DNA of 64,000 nt from Xylogone sp. PMI_703. Lineage: Eukaryota > Ascomycota > Leotiomycetes. Positions 46,734-57,324 of the stretch are shown piece after piece (positions within the stretch are counted from its first letter, which is position 1; the number at the start of each line of letters is the position of its first letter). The DNA lies in contig JAJTUQ010000004.1 of the NCBI GenBank assembly GCA_021399445.1, positions 2,418,001 through 2,482,000 of the forward strand, given 5' to 3'. The position numbers and the translations under genes were made by a program. The notes beneath the pieces were generated by a model. The model saw nothing but the letters and a program-made list of their open reading frames with translations. It had not been told where the DNA came from and searched no databases.

Positions 46734-47882
46734 AGAGTCACGCTTTATGGTACGTTTTATTGTATGTTAACACATCGTCACACAAATTGTTAAGCTGACG
46801 TATGTTTATAGTATATATTGAATAGCCTACAAGGCAAACCACATCAGCGACTACTTGTACCACACGGCTGTTGGGAGAACACCATCGTTATATGCGCCGC
46901 TATTTCAAGTATGAACAGTACACGGTCAATATGATTAAGGAGAGAAGAAGACATGATTAGAGTATGGGTATGGTGGATGTGGAGATTTGAAAACCAACTC
47001 CTTGTCACTCATTTTATAAATATATCTAAGCTAGAACTCATGTTGTTACTTCTACAATTACTCTACCTCGCTCTGGCAGGTCGTATACAAGATTTTCCAA
47101 AGCTTGAATGTTTGTACTACTATTTATGAGGTGCTTCTGCTCCTCCTGCCTTTCAAGAGCCCCTTGGGACAAGTATGCCCAGGAGCTTCGACTCCGTCAA
47201 ATACACCGAGATATCTGTCTATAGTGTGTTCTCTTTCCACCTCTGATTGAAACCTCTAGCAAACTACCTGTCTCATTAATGACCACTAGCCTACACATTT
47301 TAACTGGTCGTCATTATCCCCTCCAGTTTTCTGTCCACATCTGTTACCCCCACCGCGCACACAATCCTAACCAGAAATCATTGAAGCTTTGGTAACTACA
47401 ACAATGGAAATGACATCTTGGATCAGTAGTAGTCATTGCAATTCTACATGGGGGATATATGGCGTCTCTATTCCTACTAAGTATAGTACTTTGAAGAGCA
47501 ACCTCCAAGCCGGCTATGAGTTTTTTCTGGCAAGATGTGACTTAGATCGCTGATAGTATTATTTATTACTACTATTATTCATTCGCATTTAGAGTAAAAT
47601 ATGATGCAGACGAGGAGAGCTCAATACCTTTTGCGGATAGGCTGGTCCTATTACACTAGTTCAAACTTGGGGTAGCTATTCGCCTTTCGCCTTTCGCCTT
47701 TCAGCCTTGGTCTATGTGCTCGCCTCACGTAGGTTCTGGATCAGTGTGAACTATCCAATGTCTTAACTAGATACGTAAACCATTCATCAACGTTATGGTT
47801 TTCAAATATTTAAAGGGACTCCCTACTCCTTTTGTAGTTTAGCAAGTGTAACAGATTGAACGAAGTTTTTTTATCTTCCAAT
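46734..47882. other. AT-rich intergenic stretch
   Basis: About 1.1 kb between the small secreted protein and the second P450. No gene seen. It contains the heptamer repeat at 47681-47707. Confidence 0.55.
47681..47707. repeat. (CGCCTTT)n heptamer repeat
   Basis: Three copies of CGCCTTT in tandem followed by a degenerate CAGCCTT. The same heptamer recurs as two to three copies at 51417-51437. Confidence 0.8.
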
Positions 47883-49647
47883 ATGCTGTCTATCGGTTAG
47901 TGATTCTATAGCTGCATATCTTCGTAGAATGCTATTCTGACACATGGTAAATTAATAGGAATCTGTCTTGCAATCATCACACTTGCCCTCCCTATATCTC
48001 TCTTGTGGAAGTATTTCGTAGTAAGGAGCAAATTACGACAATTTCCTGCGCCGTCAATTTGGGCCGCCTGCACCCCTCTATGGATGATATGGCACAATTA
48101 CCGATATAGGAGATATCTTGCCATCCACCATGCTCATGAGCAGCTTGGACTGGTAGTCCGTATTGGACCAAATCACTGTATGTATTAGTTCTGTCCTCAT
48201 CCTCTCAAGTCGACTCCGTTAACAACAGTTAAACAGTATCCTTTAGCGCCCCTGAAGCGTTCTACGACATTTATTCCCACTCAGCAGCCAATGTTCTCAA
48301 GGATGAATATTACGATGCAATTTCAGGTCCCCATAAAAGCACTGGCAGCACTCGTTCTCGTGAGCAACATAGCAAAAAGCGACGAGTAGTGGCTCATGCA
48401 TTTTCGGCACGTGGTGTCGCCGAGTACGAACCTGACATCAACCGAATCACTGAGCAGCTTGTATCTCAACTAGATGGTTATGCCACCAACAAATCAGCTG
48501 TAGAAATCATGACATGGATCAATCTGTGGTCGTATGACGTGATCGGTGAGGTGATGTACCGGAGTTCCTTTGGGTTTCTGCAAAGTGGCCAAGATGTCTG
48601 TTTAGCTGAGACTATGGACGGCAAACGATATTCCGTCAATGCAATACCGTCATTCCTAGGGGGTGTACGTTTTGCGATGCTGGTAGGATACTTGGGAGTG
48701 TTCGCATCCACAGTTCTCAGACAGATGCTGTCCTTCACTTATGGACCCAAGATGGCTGCCAATTTTTCCAACATGAATATATATCGTATCCGTCAACGCA
48801 TGGCTCTATCTCCCGAGGAAGCTAGAAATGATATTTTTACTCGCCTTTTGGCTGTAAAATCGAAAGAAGGTGAGGAAGAAAGGATGTCACTTCTTGATAT
48901 GGTTGCTGAGGCTGACTCTCTGGTAAGCCAGCATCCATTCCCAACTATTGATAGTGCCATCATTCTAAAAGAAAACGATATATAGCTTAATGCAGGGAAT
49001 GACACGATAACGAGTGCTTTGACGAGTGTGGTATATCACCTTGCAAAGAACCAGAGCGTCCAGAAGAAACTGCAGGAGCAACTTGATCCCATAATTCCGG
49101 AAGGCACTATAGTTTGCGCTTCGAATATGATCAAAGACTGCGCGTACTTACGAGCTTGTATTGACGAGTCATTGCGCGAGCGCCCACCAGTAGGCATTGG
49201 GTTACCGCGGTGCATACCACCCACTGGTGCTAAGATAGCAGGACACTTCGTTCCTGGCAACACGACCGTATCAGCTCCAACGTGGTCCATCCATCACAAT
49301 CCAGAGCTTTTCCCAGATCCTTTCACATATCGACCTGAGCGATGGTTAAGTGAGGAGGAAGGGCCAGTGCTGCGCAAGTACTGTCTTCCATTCAGTACTG
49401 GAGGGTAAGTCGAGAACCAATTCTAATCTACTATTCCCCAAAGCCTGCTACAATTAGCAATATACTGACAAAAAATAGTCGAGCTTGCGTAGGGCGTAAC
49501 CTAGCCTACCTCCAGCTTGATATCGCCGTGGCAACTATATTTCATCGTTATAACGTACGGTTAGAGAAAGAGAATTTTCAGCTTGATACTTTTGAGTGGT
49601 TCAATCACAGCCCTGGGAAATTACCAGTCATTCTGACTGTGCGATAG
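47883..49647 (+). CDS. cytochrome P450 monooxygenase
   Basis: ER-anchored P450; substrate unknown. The first exon is tiny: ATGCTGTCTATCG joins exon 2 to give MLSIGICLAIITLALPISLL, a membrane anchor. Then come LVVRIGPNH, SFSAPEAFYDIYSH, SKKRRVVAHAFSARGVAEYE, and WINLWSYDVIGEVMYRSSFG. The I-helix appears after an intron as LNAGNDTITSALTSV, the ExxR is in DESLRERPP, the PERF-type motif in YRPERWLSEEE, and the haem loop spans an intron as FSTGG|RACVGRNLAYLQLD. It ends GKLPVILTVR. About 500 residues. The stop within KENDI near 48985 belongs to the intron (GTAAGC...TATAG) and is not a defect. All motifs are present; I see no disabling change. The proline-rich hinge is weak (FPAPSIW rather than PPGP). 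Confidence 0.9.
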
Positions 49648-50621
49648 AGAACGCAGTAGCACATAGGAATCGATCGTAATGGATTAGTTTCCGCGATAGG
49701 AAGTGCTCAGTCATATGATGGATAAGCCATTGATGTGATAGCAACCGAATAGAATATATATTTGTATAGTAACTCTCATTCCATTTTTCTATATGAGCCA
49801 TTGTAGTAAGGATCGTTGATATTATTTTATTTTGTGTACTTTGCATCATTACGTAGCTTAGCAGTGTGTGCATCTGATTGTAATTCAACAATCACGCTCT
49901 ATACAATTGTTGAACAGGTCCCTCGACTGCATCTGTCTATGGAATAAATAGTCTGGAACAGCAATGATCAAGTCACCAAACTCTTATACGCATTTCCCAC
50001 GTCTATGCCTGTGAAGAAATGAGGGATCTGAATTGATACCCTTAAGGATATAGAATATTTTAAGCCATAGAGGTCCGATTTGTGTGTGGTGATAGGACTC
50101 AGATTCAATACAAAGTAAATCACCCGTAACCCACCTATAACCACCCCAGATGTATTCAGTTACGGAGTGATGGGCCGACCACATGCGCTTGGGTAAGAGC
50201 CCCAGCTACAAGCACGTAGGAGAGCGAAAAGGTTGAAGAGATGCTTATTAATCTGGGACACCTGTTACTATATGATTTTCCTTGTAACAGGTGTCCCAGT
50301 AAATTCCGCTGTAAGAGCGACCTAGCGACGATGTACCTTTGGTCCTCGAAGGGGAGGGGCCCCCGCGGCAGAGTTCGAGCGGGGTACTTATCTGTCTTGT
50401 ACCGGGACAGCTTGGGGTAGATTGTGGATGCGCGGGAGGGGGTGGCACGGGGTTGATTGGTAGATTGTAGGGTAGGCGAGAGTTACTGGAGGGGTAGGGT
50501 TGATGGTATATAAGAGAAGGGGACCGCCCTCTGGTCATTGATGTTTTGAGAGATTGTGTGCTAAGTGTTCAGATATTACAGTGTTGGAGTGTAGTGGAAG
50601 GGTATTGTTGTGCGGCAAGTT
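49648..50621. other. intergenic stretch with a hairpin
   Basis: No gene recognised. From about 50440 on the plus strand becomes very poor in C. It holds the perfect inverted repeat at 50253-50299. Confidence 0.5.
50253..50299. repeat. 16-bp perfect inverted repeat
   Basis: The arms CTGGGACACCTGTTAC (50253-50268) and GTAACAGGTGTCCCAG (50284-50299) match perfectly around a 15-base AT-rich loop. It could be a tiny foldback element, a protein-binding site or a transcript hairpin. No target-site duplication is obvious. Confidence 0.85.
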
Positions 50622-51170
50622 ATGAAGTGTTGTTTCTCGGAGGAAGAGGGTGAGCGGTTGAGGAGTTTGCGGTTTCCTGCGGATGGGCTGGTGAGGGCTG
50701 TTGGTGAAGTGGATGAGTTTGGGTTGTTTGGGGTGGGTGGGTTGGTGAGGTATTTGTATGATGAGCTTGGTGAGGAAGATAGGGATATATATGGGAGGGT
50801 GACTGTCGATGCGGTGAAGTTTGTGATGGAGGGCGGTGCAACTTCTTTTGTTTTGCATAAAGGTTCGTTTTCTTTTATGGAATATTTTCCTGAGCAGGTT
50901 CGGGAGGTAGTTGTTAGTGGTGTTGTGGGAGGGATTGTAGGGACTGGTGATTTGGGACGGGGTGCTGTTGACTGTAAGGATGTTCTGGGGTGGCGGGAGA
51001 GAGAAGGGTTGGGGTTGGACGGTGGTTTTGTGAGATTTATTAGTCAGTTAGTTGGTGTGCGTGGTAGGAGGGAGGAGGTGAGAAGGAGTGTTGTGGGTAG
51101 CTTCTTGCGTTTCTCTCTAGAGGTGTTTTGCTGCGTTGATGGAGATGATGTGGTGATGGAGCTTTACTAA
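50622..51170 (+). CDS. orphan ORF with extreme G/T codon bias
   Basis: An open frame of about 182 codons from the ATG at 50622 (an in-frame GTG lies 12 bases earlier). The translation is protein-like: EVDEFGLFGVGGLVRYLYDE, DRDIYGRVTVDAVKFVMEGG, SFMEYFPEQVREVVVSGVVG, ending FCCVDGDDVVMELY. No domain recognised, no signal peptide or membrane segment. Nearly every codon ends in G or T and C is rare on this strand, unlike the neighbouring genes. It could be a lineage-specific gene, a transferred gene, or a non-coding transcript with strand-biased mutation that happens to be open; the opposite strand is also open for about 100 codons in part. Function unknown. Confidence 0.5.
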   Translation: MKCCFSEEEGERLRSLRFPADGLVRAVGEVDEFGLFGVGGLVRYLYDELGEEDRDIYGRVTVDAVKFVMEGGATSFVLHKGSFSFMEYFPEQVREVVVSGVVGGIVGTGDLGRGAVDCKDVLGWREREGLGLDGGFVRFISQLVGVRGRREEVRRSVVGSFLRFSLEVFCCVDGDDVVMELY

Positions 51171-51540
51171 GGCGAAGATAGTGCAAAATGAAAAGAGTTC
51201 TAAGACGCTCCATCGCCTTTCACTTCGCAAAACTTCGGTTTTCGCATAATAGGAATAGCTGGAACCGTTTGACAGTTTCGCTCCCATGGCTTGGTCATCT
51301 ATCCTACTACTCCAGACTATTCTCATAGCTCCAAGCCCAGCCCCCGCTTATTTCTCCATATTCTCTGTGTATTCTCCGCCATTTTTCCTTTCCTTCGCCC
51401 TATTTCCCCTCAGTTTCGCCTTTCGCCTTTCGTCTTTGAACGACTAAGGAAGATCGACCCATGCCTCGTGCATTTCTGACAGATCGTTCGTCCCCCTTTG
51501 ATTGAATAGAGTCTTCGTAAATTGCAGTAGCTAACTTCGT
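51171..51540. other. intergenic stretch
   Basis: Between the orphan ORF and the zinc-cluster gene. It contains CGCCTTT copies at 51417-51437 and probably the 5' leader or an unseen first exon of the next gene. Confidence 0.4.
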
Positions 51541-53176
51541 TATTGGCCTATGCAGGTTGGTAAGTAGTCTACGATATCAACTCATCAGCTTCTTCGCACT
51601 AAATTCCAATCCCTAAGCGTGGAGTGCAGAAGGCGTCGTGTAAAATGTAGGCCCTCCTATACTTATCAAAATATTGCGGTGCTAACTATTATGGAGGCGA
51701 TGGAATACGTCCCTTCTGCTCCCCGTGCCAACGAGGGGCCAGATCCTGCGAGTGGCCAGCAAGTGACAGATTCACCTCATCTGTACCCGTAACTCGTTTG
51801 GCGGGACCATCATCAAACCCGCCGTTGCAGCCAGCGGTAGCAGCTGCCCAGTCACATCCCCATTTTCAACATGTCGACTTTGCATCGACACGAGATCCGG
51901 AGCTCGCTCTTCAGGATCGTGATGTGGCCCGTTTGTTTCGTCACTACATCAAAAATCTAGCATCCTGGTATGACTTGAACGACCGCAAACGCCACTTTAC
52001 AGATATTGTGCCTGTCAAGGCTCGCGCAAACTCGCTCTTGCTCAGCGCAATTCTAGCATTCTCAGCTGCTAGTCTCTACTGTTCTGACCCGAACGAGACG
52101 TTGATAGAGAAAGCTTCGTTCTACCACCTAGAGAGTCTAACGATATTGATCCGTATTACTAGTAGTGTGGAAATTTCGGTTTCCGATGGGGAAGCTTTAG
52201 CTGCTATCTGTCTCTTGCGTTCCTATGAAATTATATCCCGTCAGTACAAGTCTCGTATCTAGCTCATCATATGTTCTTAACATGAACCCACGTTAGGAGA
52301 TCACAAATGTCAAAGCCACCTGCAAGGGTGCCACTCCCTCCTAGCAAGTCGCCCCATCCAGCTTCGGTCGGACTTGGTCAGCGCAGCATTCTGGAATTAT
52401 CTCCGAGAAGATATCACAATGGCTTTAATCGAGCGACGAAGATTAATGATAGAACTATCTGAAGAGCACCTACCAGAGGAGCTTAATGATGACGATGACT
52501 ACGCGAACTACATCACAGTGCTGCTGGGACAGGTCATCAATTATGGCTTTCGGCAGGATATAGAACCTATTGTGGCATCATCCCGTTGGTCATCTCTCAA
52601 GGACGAACTTGAAAAATGGAAGACTGCTCTCCCACCCTCGTTCCAACCAATTCTATCCCAAGAACCAGAAGGTAGCGCGCCAGTCTTCCCTTCCGTCTGG
52701 ACTCTTCATGGCTGGCATAGTATGTGCACTTTTCCGATCAAATGTTCTCTTGACGCTCTACTAACATGGAAGCAAGCGGCGGCTTTACAATACTATCACA
52801 CTGCAATGATTATCCTCCTACTAGGGAAACCCGTGTCACAGCCTCGGACAGCGCTACAAAATATGACGCAAATCAACTCATTGACACAAGACCTCGAAAA
52901 ACGCGCCACCCAAGTGTGTGCTTTAGCCATATCAAGTGATTCTCCATCAGTATGGATTAACTCTTTTGGTCCGATAGCTTTCTGTAAGGTCTCCATGGCA
53001 CGTCACTATTCTATACTTATGCATAAACAGGTGGGTCATGGCTTCGAGATCAGTCAAAATTGGATGAAGTGGTAAAAGAAGTGCGGAACTGGGGTGCAAA
53101 AACAGGCTGGCCTGTAGCGCCAATTACTGAATCCATTGTATCAGCTAATTCCTCGGCTGCACCACAACTGATCTGA
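51541..53176 (+). CDS. Zn2Cys6 transcription factor with fungal-specific domain
   Basis: Nuclear regulator. The zinc cluster is assembled over three exons. A first piece ends at 51559 (GGT TG). It splices to C GTG GAG TGC, giving CVECRRRRVK. A TGT split by a GTAGGC...GGAG intron then gives CDGIRPFCSPCQRGARSCEW. All six cysteines have canonical spacing (C-2-C-6-C-5-C-2-C-6-C). Then follow a Pro/Ala linker (SNPPLQPAVAAAQSH) and the C-terminal activator/regulatory domain: RDVARLFRHYIKNLASWYDL, LLLSAILAFSAASLY, and, after an intron, HLQGCHSLLASRP and LVSAAFWNYLREDITMALIE. The last intron leads to GSWLRDQSKLDEVVKEVRNW and the stop. About 480 residues. The first ATG and 5' exon could not be fixed, because a stop lies just upstream of the first piece. 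Targets unknown; the nearest genes are the orphan ORF and the second P450. Confidence 0.85.
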
Positions 53177-53933
53177 CCAGGGATTCCTAGAGTTCTGATT
53201 TAATCTCACTTAAGTCAAATTTTCTTCCTAGCTCAAAGCGCCAGAAATGGGATGTTGTGTACTACTTGACTTGCTTTAACTATGTCTCGGAATTTAGATT
53301 TGTTAATTCTTACTTCTACTAAATACTTAGTAGCCTAAGTTAGTATTTACATTTAACTCAAGTGTCCCGAGCAATTGTATACAAACCTCACTAAGTTGTT
53401 TACAAAATACTAACAAAATATGTACTAATCGTTCATATTACGTGTACCTACCAGATAAACTGCTATAGTGACTGAAGCCTTTATAAATATTCCAAATTTG
53501 TGCATTTCTTGTCACAGCCATATATATAAAGTAAGTAAATTTTGAAATAATGTAAGTTCTAAAGGAAACAGTTGAATGACCGTTCTACCCCCGCACGGAA
53601 TTTTGAACTCATCTCACCCCTCTATTGTCGCATCTGCCGCTATCATCTATTACCCTAACTAATGGCATTTATACAGCCAGCCTATATTGCCATTTGTAAT
53701 TTGAACAATATCTCGTTGTAGAATTAATCACAAGCGTGGTGAATGGTTCCGTCATACTGTATTAAGTAAATGCGGGCCAGCCAATGAGAAGCGAGTCGCT
53801 TTTGGCACAGTCGAGGCAGTCTAAATAAACATTCATCCATCAAACCGGATTCGTGCCCACAAACCAAACCCATCAGCTGCTGGATAAACCTTGCGTTCTA
53901 TCTTTAAGATATCATTTCAAAACTCTCAAAAAC
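53177..53933. other. AT-rich intergenic stretch
   Basis: No gene seen. The right part is the promoter of the nucleotidyltransferase-like gene. Confidence 0.5.
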
Positions 53934-54952
53934 ATGAACCACTTAAGCCTTCGACGATTCTATAGCCACAAGTGGGGAAAATTTGCGACTTCGTTTAACA
54001 CTTGTCACGCGTGTCGCCCAGGCCTATATATCTTTCACAGCAGCCAAGCGCAGAGAATGTCGCCGCCTCATGTGTTTTTAAGAGGCCGTCATACAAATTC
54101 TATACCAGATTATCCAATCCCGCTATTTAATGAGGAATTCGGCGGTGCACTTTGCGGACGCATCGCATCGTTGTTCAATTCAGATGGAATAGAGAATATT
54201 CTTTGGGGATGTCATCTCTTATCCATTTACACAGCTCCTATGGCTCTGACCGTAAGATTTGAATATTTCCACTTGTCTCTTCGCGCTAATATCAGATCTA
54301 GGAGCTTAGTTTTGTTATACCGGGCGCTCAGCTTCCGGACGCAGTTTCAGCTCTTGAAGCGCATCATCTACCCCTCTGCCGAAGCACATCCTGTTCATTG
54401 AACATGCCTCGAGAAGATGAAGGACCGAATTTCGATAACCCACCTGCACATTTCCACTTTGGCGATAACAGAGACAGGGTAGATCATGAGGACGGTATCG
54501 TGAGGCTTTACGTGATGGAAGACAAGCTTCCGCACCTTCCTGTATGGGGACGCGGTGTCAATTATACGGATGGTCCAAACAACAACGTGATATCTGCCAG
54601 TGATCATAGTATCCCTATTGGAGGTGGAGCTCAAGGAATAGGTCGCCTTCCACAGACTATCTCAGGCGTAAGAGTGCCAACGCTGCACTGTTATTTTGAA
54701 GCCATGGTGCTGCTAGCGCTACGTAACTCTCCATCCTTCGCCAGTTATTCTTGGATAACAGAACCGGGATTTGTAGTGCGTCTTATAAACAAGAATAACC
54801 TGACTCATCCTGCATTTAAGGAGATATATGACTGGACTATCGAAGGAGGAATGACGTATAGGACCATGATAAGACGAGCACGAGAAAGTTTAGGGTCGCG
54901 CATCCATCCTTATTCATATTGTAACAATTTCCAGAAAGCTCTGGGAGCATGA
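53934..54952 (+). CDS. nucleotidyltransferase-like fungal protein of unknown function
   Basis: Two exons. Exon 1 starts MNHLSLRRFYSHKWGKFATS and ends with NEEFGGALCGRIASLFNSDG, ILWGCHLLSIYTAPMALT. After the intron (GTAAG...ATCTAG) comes ELSFVIPGAQLPDAVSALEA, then HFHFGDNRDRVDHEDGIVRL, IPGG-like Gly-rich parts, and VRVPTLHCYFEAMVLLALRN, ending FQKALGA. The order (LWG, an aliphatic strand, then a VIPD-type strand, and a late domain selecting Tyr/Glu/Ala) resembles a large family of uncharacterised fungal proteins with a nucleotidyltransferase-type fold; this placement is by pattern and uncertain. About 320 residues, soluble. The alternative in-frame GTG at 53853 lies upstream and is not needed. 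Confidence 0.72.
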
Positions 54953-55698
54953 ATAGAAAGTATTGAGATTATTCCTCAACTGGGCCAAATATCTGGTTGT
55001 CTTAGAGAGGGTTTTTGTAGAGCAGATAGCAATGTATGATATTCTGACAATAGAAGTCATTATTCCCTAATTAGACCACATATATTATTTATATATGACA
55101 TTGCTCCAGTGATTCACTCCATGGATTCCTCAATTCTACAGACACCCGTGAGTATACTTACACCCTCTTCTATATGGTCCTTGGGATTCCTAATTATCGC
55201 ATTGCAGTGATGAATGCAGAACCCTGGCTAGATTTATGCTTATCTAGGATTACACTCATCGATTTCATGACATGTTCAGAAATTGCTGAATTGAACATAA
55301 TTGGAATATATAATAAGCTGCAGAGAATAGTCAATATCAGCTGCCAAATATGTGTTCATGGTTGAAGTGCTTAGTCTAACTAACATGCGATGATCCTAGC
55401 CATCCACCACCTCTGTGTGTTCTTATCAGAGTGATATCATTTGAATACCAAGATCATATACTCTTAAACAAGTAGTGAATATAGATTATAGTTGTTCATG
55501 GCCAATATGCTAAGTTAAAGGAGAACTGGACATATGGAATTTGTGCGAAAGGCTGGGGCGGAAGGGTTGAGGGAATGAAGGAAGGAGCAATGGAGACACA
55601 ACTCCAGGTATATCGAATACACAACGAGTCCTATCAGCATTGAACTGCAGCATTAATGATACAATTGGACTGATATACTGCTAATTCGATCTATTAAA
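54953..55698. other. AT-rich intergenic stretch
   Basis: No gene seen; 3' flank of the preceding gene and promoter of the broken nucleotidyltransferase-like gene. Confidence 0.5.
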
Positions 55699-57226
55699 AT
55701 GGCTGCTCTCAATAAAGAACTCTATGAAGCTGCCAGTGCCGTCATTGCAGGCGCCAAAATGATCCTGGGTGCTGAAGCAAAAGATGCACGCATTGCTGTT
55801 GTGGGTGGGCTTGCAGTTCTTCAATTGACGAACTACTATCGGGCTACCAAAGTATGTTTCGTATGTTAATAACTAAATGTAGAGTATATTAATTAAGATG
55901 AATAGGACAAGCTACGCTTGCTTTTCGCCTCGCTCAAAGGAGGGGGTGCTTCGCACCCCTTAGGGTCACGTGTCAAGTTAATTTCGGCTCTATCCTCATA
56001 TATTGATTCAAGCTTTATACGTATCTGTAATATTTTGGGCTCCTGACCTACGGCCAGTAGCCTTTTATTACTCTGAATTAATTTATAGCTCTATACATAT
56101 CTGTTGAATTAAAGCTTTATCCGTATCCGAGGCCAGCGACCGCTTGCGCAGGCCGCTGGCCCGGTTGTATAATAAAGCTTTATCTGTATTTTGTTGAATC
56201 AAGGCTTTATCCTTATTTATTCAATTAAAGCTTTATCTGTATCTAAGGCGGTCGCAAGCGGTCGCTGGCCGGTTGTATAATAAAGCTCAATCCGTATCTA
56301 TCGAATCAAGGCCTTATCCGTATCTAAAGCCAACGATTGTTGGTGCAGGCTGTTGGCTTACTGCACCGTACAATATTGGCTGTACCGTACAGTATTAGTG
56401 CTAACGACTTACGACTGTTGGCTTTTAATAATAAAATTGAGAATACACCTTCCTTATAACGATTACTTACCTCTTTTAATCAATTCAAAGATATAATTGA
56501 AGGATAAAACAGTTAAAGAAAGTTGATGGGTATATTACTGTCAATCGGAAATATAATTATTCTAAGCGAACATATAGAAACTTTTAGTTAACGGAATAGT
56601 TGATCATTCCGTTGATTGTATGAACCAATCAATTGTTCTGTTCTGATTACGTAAAACGACAAATTACGTAAGCAAAAGATCCACCGAAAAAAAAATGTAA
56701 TATTAGATGTGGAACTTTTTCTTGGGAGAAGCTTGCGCCCTGCGCAACTAAAGAGGGAACTACCCGCCAGAAACCGTGCCTTTACCATGAATCTAGAGGC
56801 ATTCAATGGTGTCTCCTATAGATCACCTATCACCAAGAAAGTAACAGCCATAGACTTTTTAGATATCACTGTAGTAAGGTTATAATCCTCAAACTATTTC
56901 TTATAGTAACGGCTTGATAAGACCGAATTTGAGCCTAAGTCGCGAATTCTCGACCAAGCTGAAAGAAGCTGAGCTGCCCTGGGCAGGCAGGGATGACTTG
57001 ATTTCAATGAAAGCATTTGGAGCTTCAAAGAGAGATGATCCGATCAAAGCCCGTAAAGATGTTGGAGATATTGAGAGGATGGTAATTGGAACATCCAGGT
57101 CCACTGCTCTTTACTGGATCCAGTGTTGCGGAGGCCAATAAAGAATTTGTGAGAGGATTTCTGCCAGTAATGGCAGAGTATAGCAGTTGGACTGAGGAAG
57201 AATGGAAAGAAAAGCTTCAAATTTAG
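55699..57226 (+). pseudogene. nucleotidyltransferase-like gene broken by repeat-rich DNA
   Basis: The 5' part is intact: MAALNKELYEAASAVIAGAK, then IAVVGGLAVLQLTNYYRATK and a good donor GTATGT. In the family the next exon should continue with an Asp-x-Asp strand; here the acceptor leads straight into repeat DNA and stops. Protein-like pieces resume downstream: NLEAFNGVSYRSPITKKVTA followed by IDFLDITVV (about 56787-56880, then stops), and a C-terminal part from about 56914 with LSREFSTKLKEAELPWAGRD, DLISMKAFGASKRDD and finally FLPVMAEYSSWTEEEWKEKL ending in a stop. The pieces are in order on one strand, so one gene was split by an insertion of roughly 0.5-0.9 kb and then decayed. The GGLAV motif suggests the nucleotidyltransferase fold; the function is unknown. 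Confidence 0.72.
55905..56450. repeat. repeat-rich block (AGCTTTATNCGTATC units and GC hairpins)
   Basis: At least seven variants of a unit like AAGCTTTATCCGTATCTA occur (for example 56011, 56112, 56175, 56228 and 56283), separated by GC-rich segments such as GGCCAGCGACCGCTTGCGCA. It starts with a hairpin GGGGTGC-TTC-GCACCCC (about 55944-55959). Two similar units lie at 37932-38025. It looks like a composite of short interspersed elements; the class is not identified. Confidence 0.7.
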
Positions 57227-57324
57227 CTTAGTTTGAGGGACCTCTAAATATAAACAATCCTTGCCAGCTAGCGAACTCGATAATATATATCCCAAACCGC
57301 TTATGAGTATCCTTCAGCCGCTAA

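Noticed and set aside
48924..48990. Premature stop in the second P450 (after KENDI)
   Set aside because: It lies inside a GTAAGC...TATAG intron; splicing gives ADSL joined to LNAGNDT, the expected I-helix.
35822..49647. A possible secondary-metabolite cluster (O-methyltransferase, MFS transporter, P450, later a Zn2Cys6 regulator)
   Set aside because: No PKS, NRPS, terpene synthase or DMATS backbone gene is present, and unrelated genes and long gaps separate the members.
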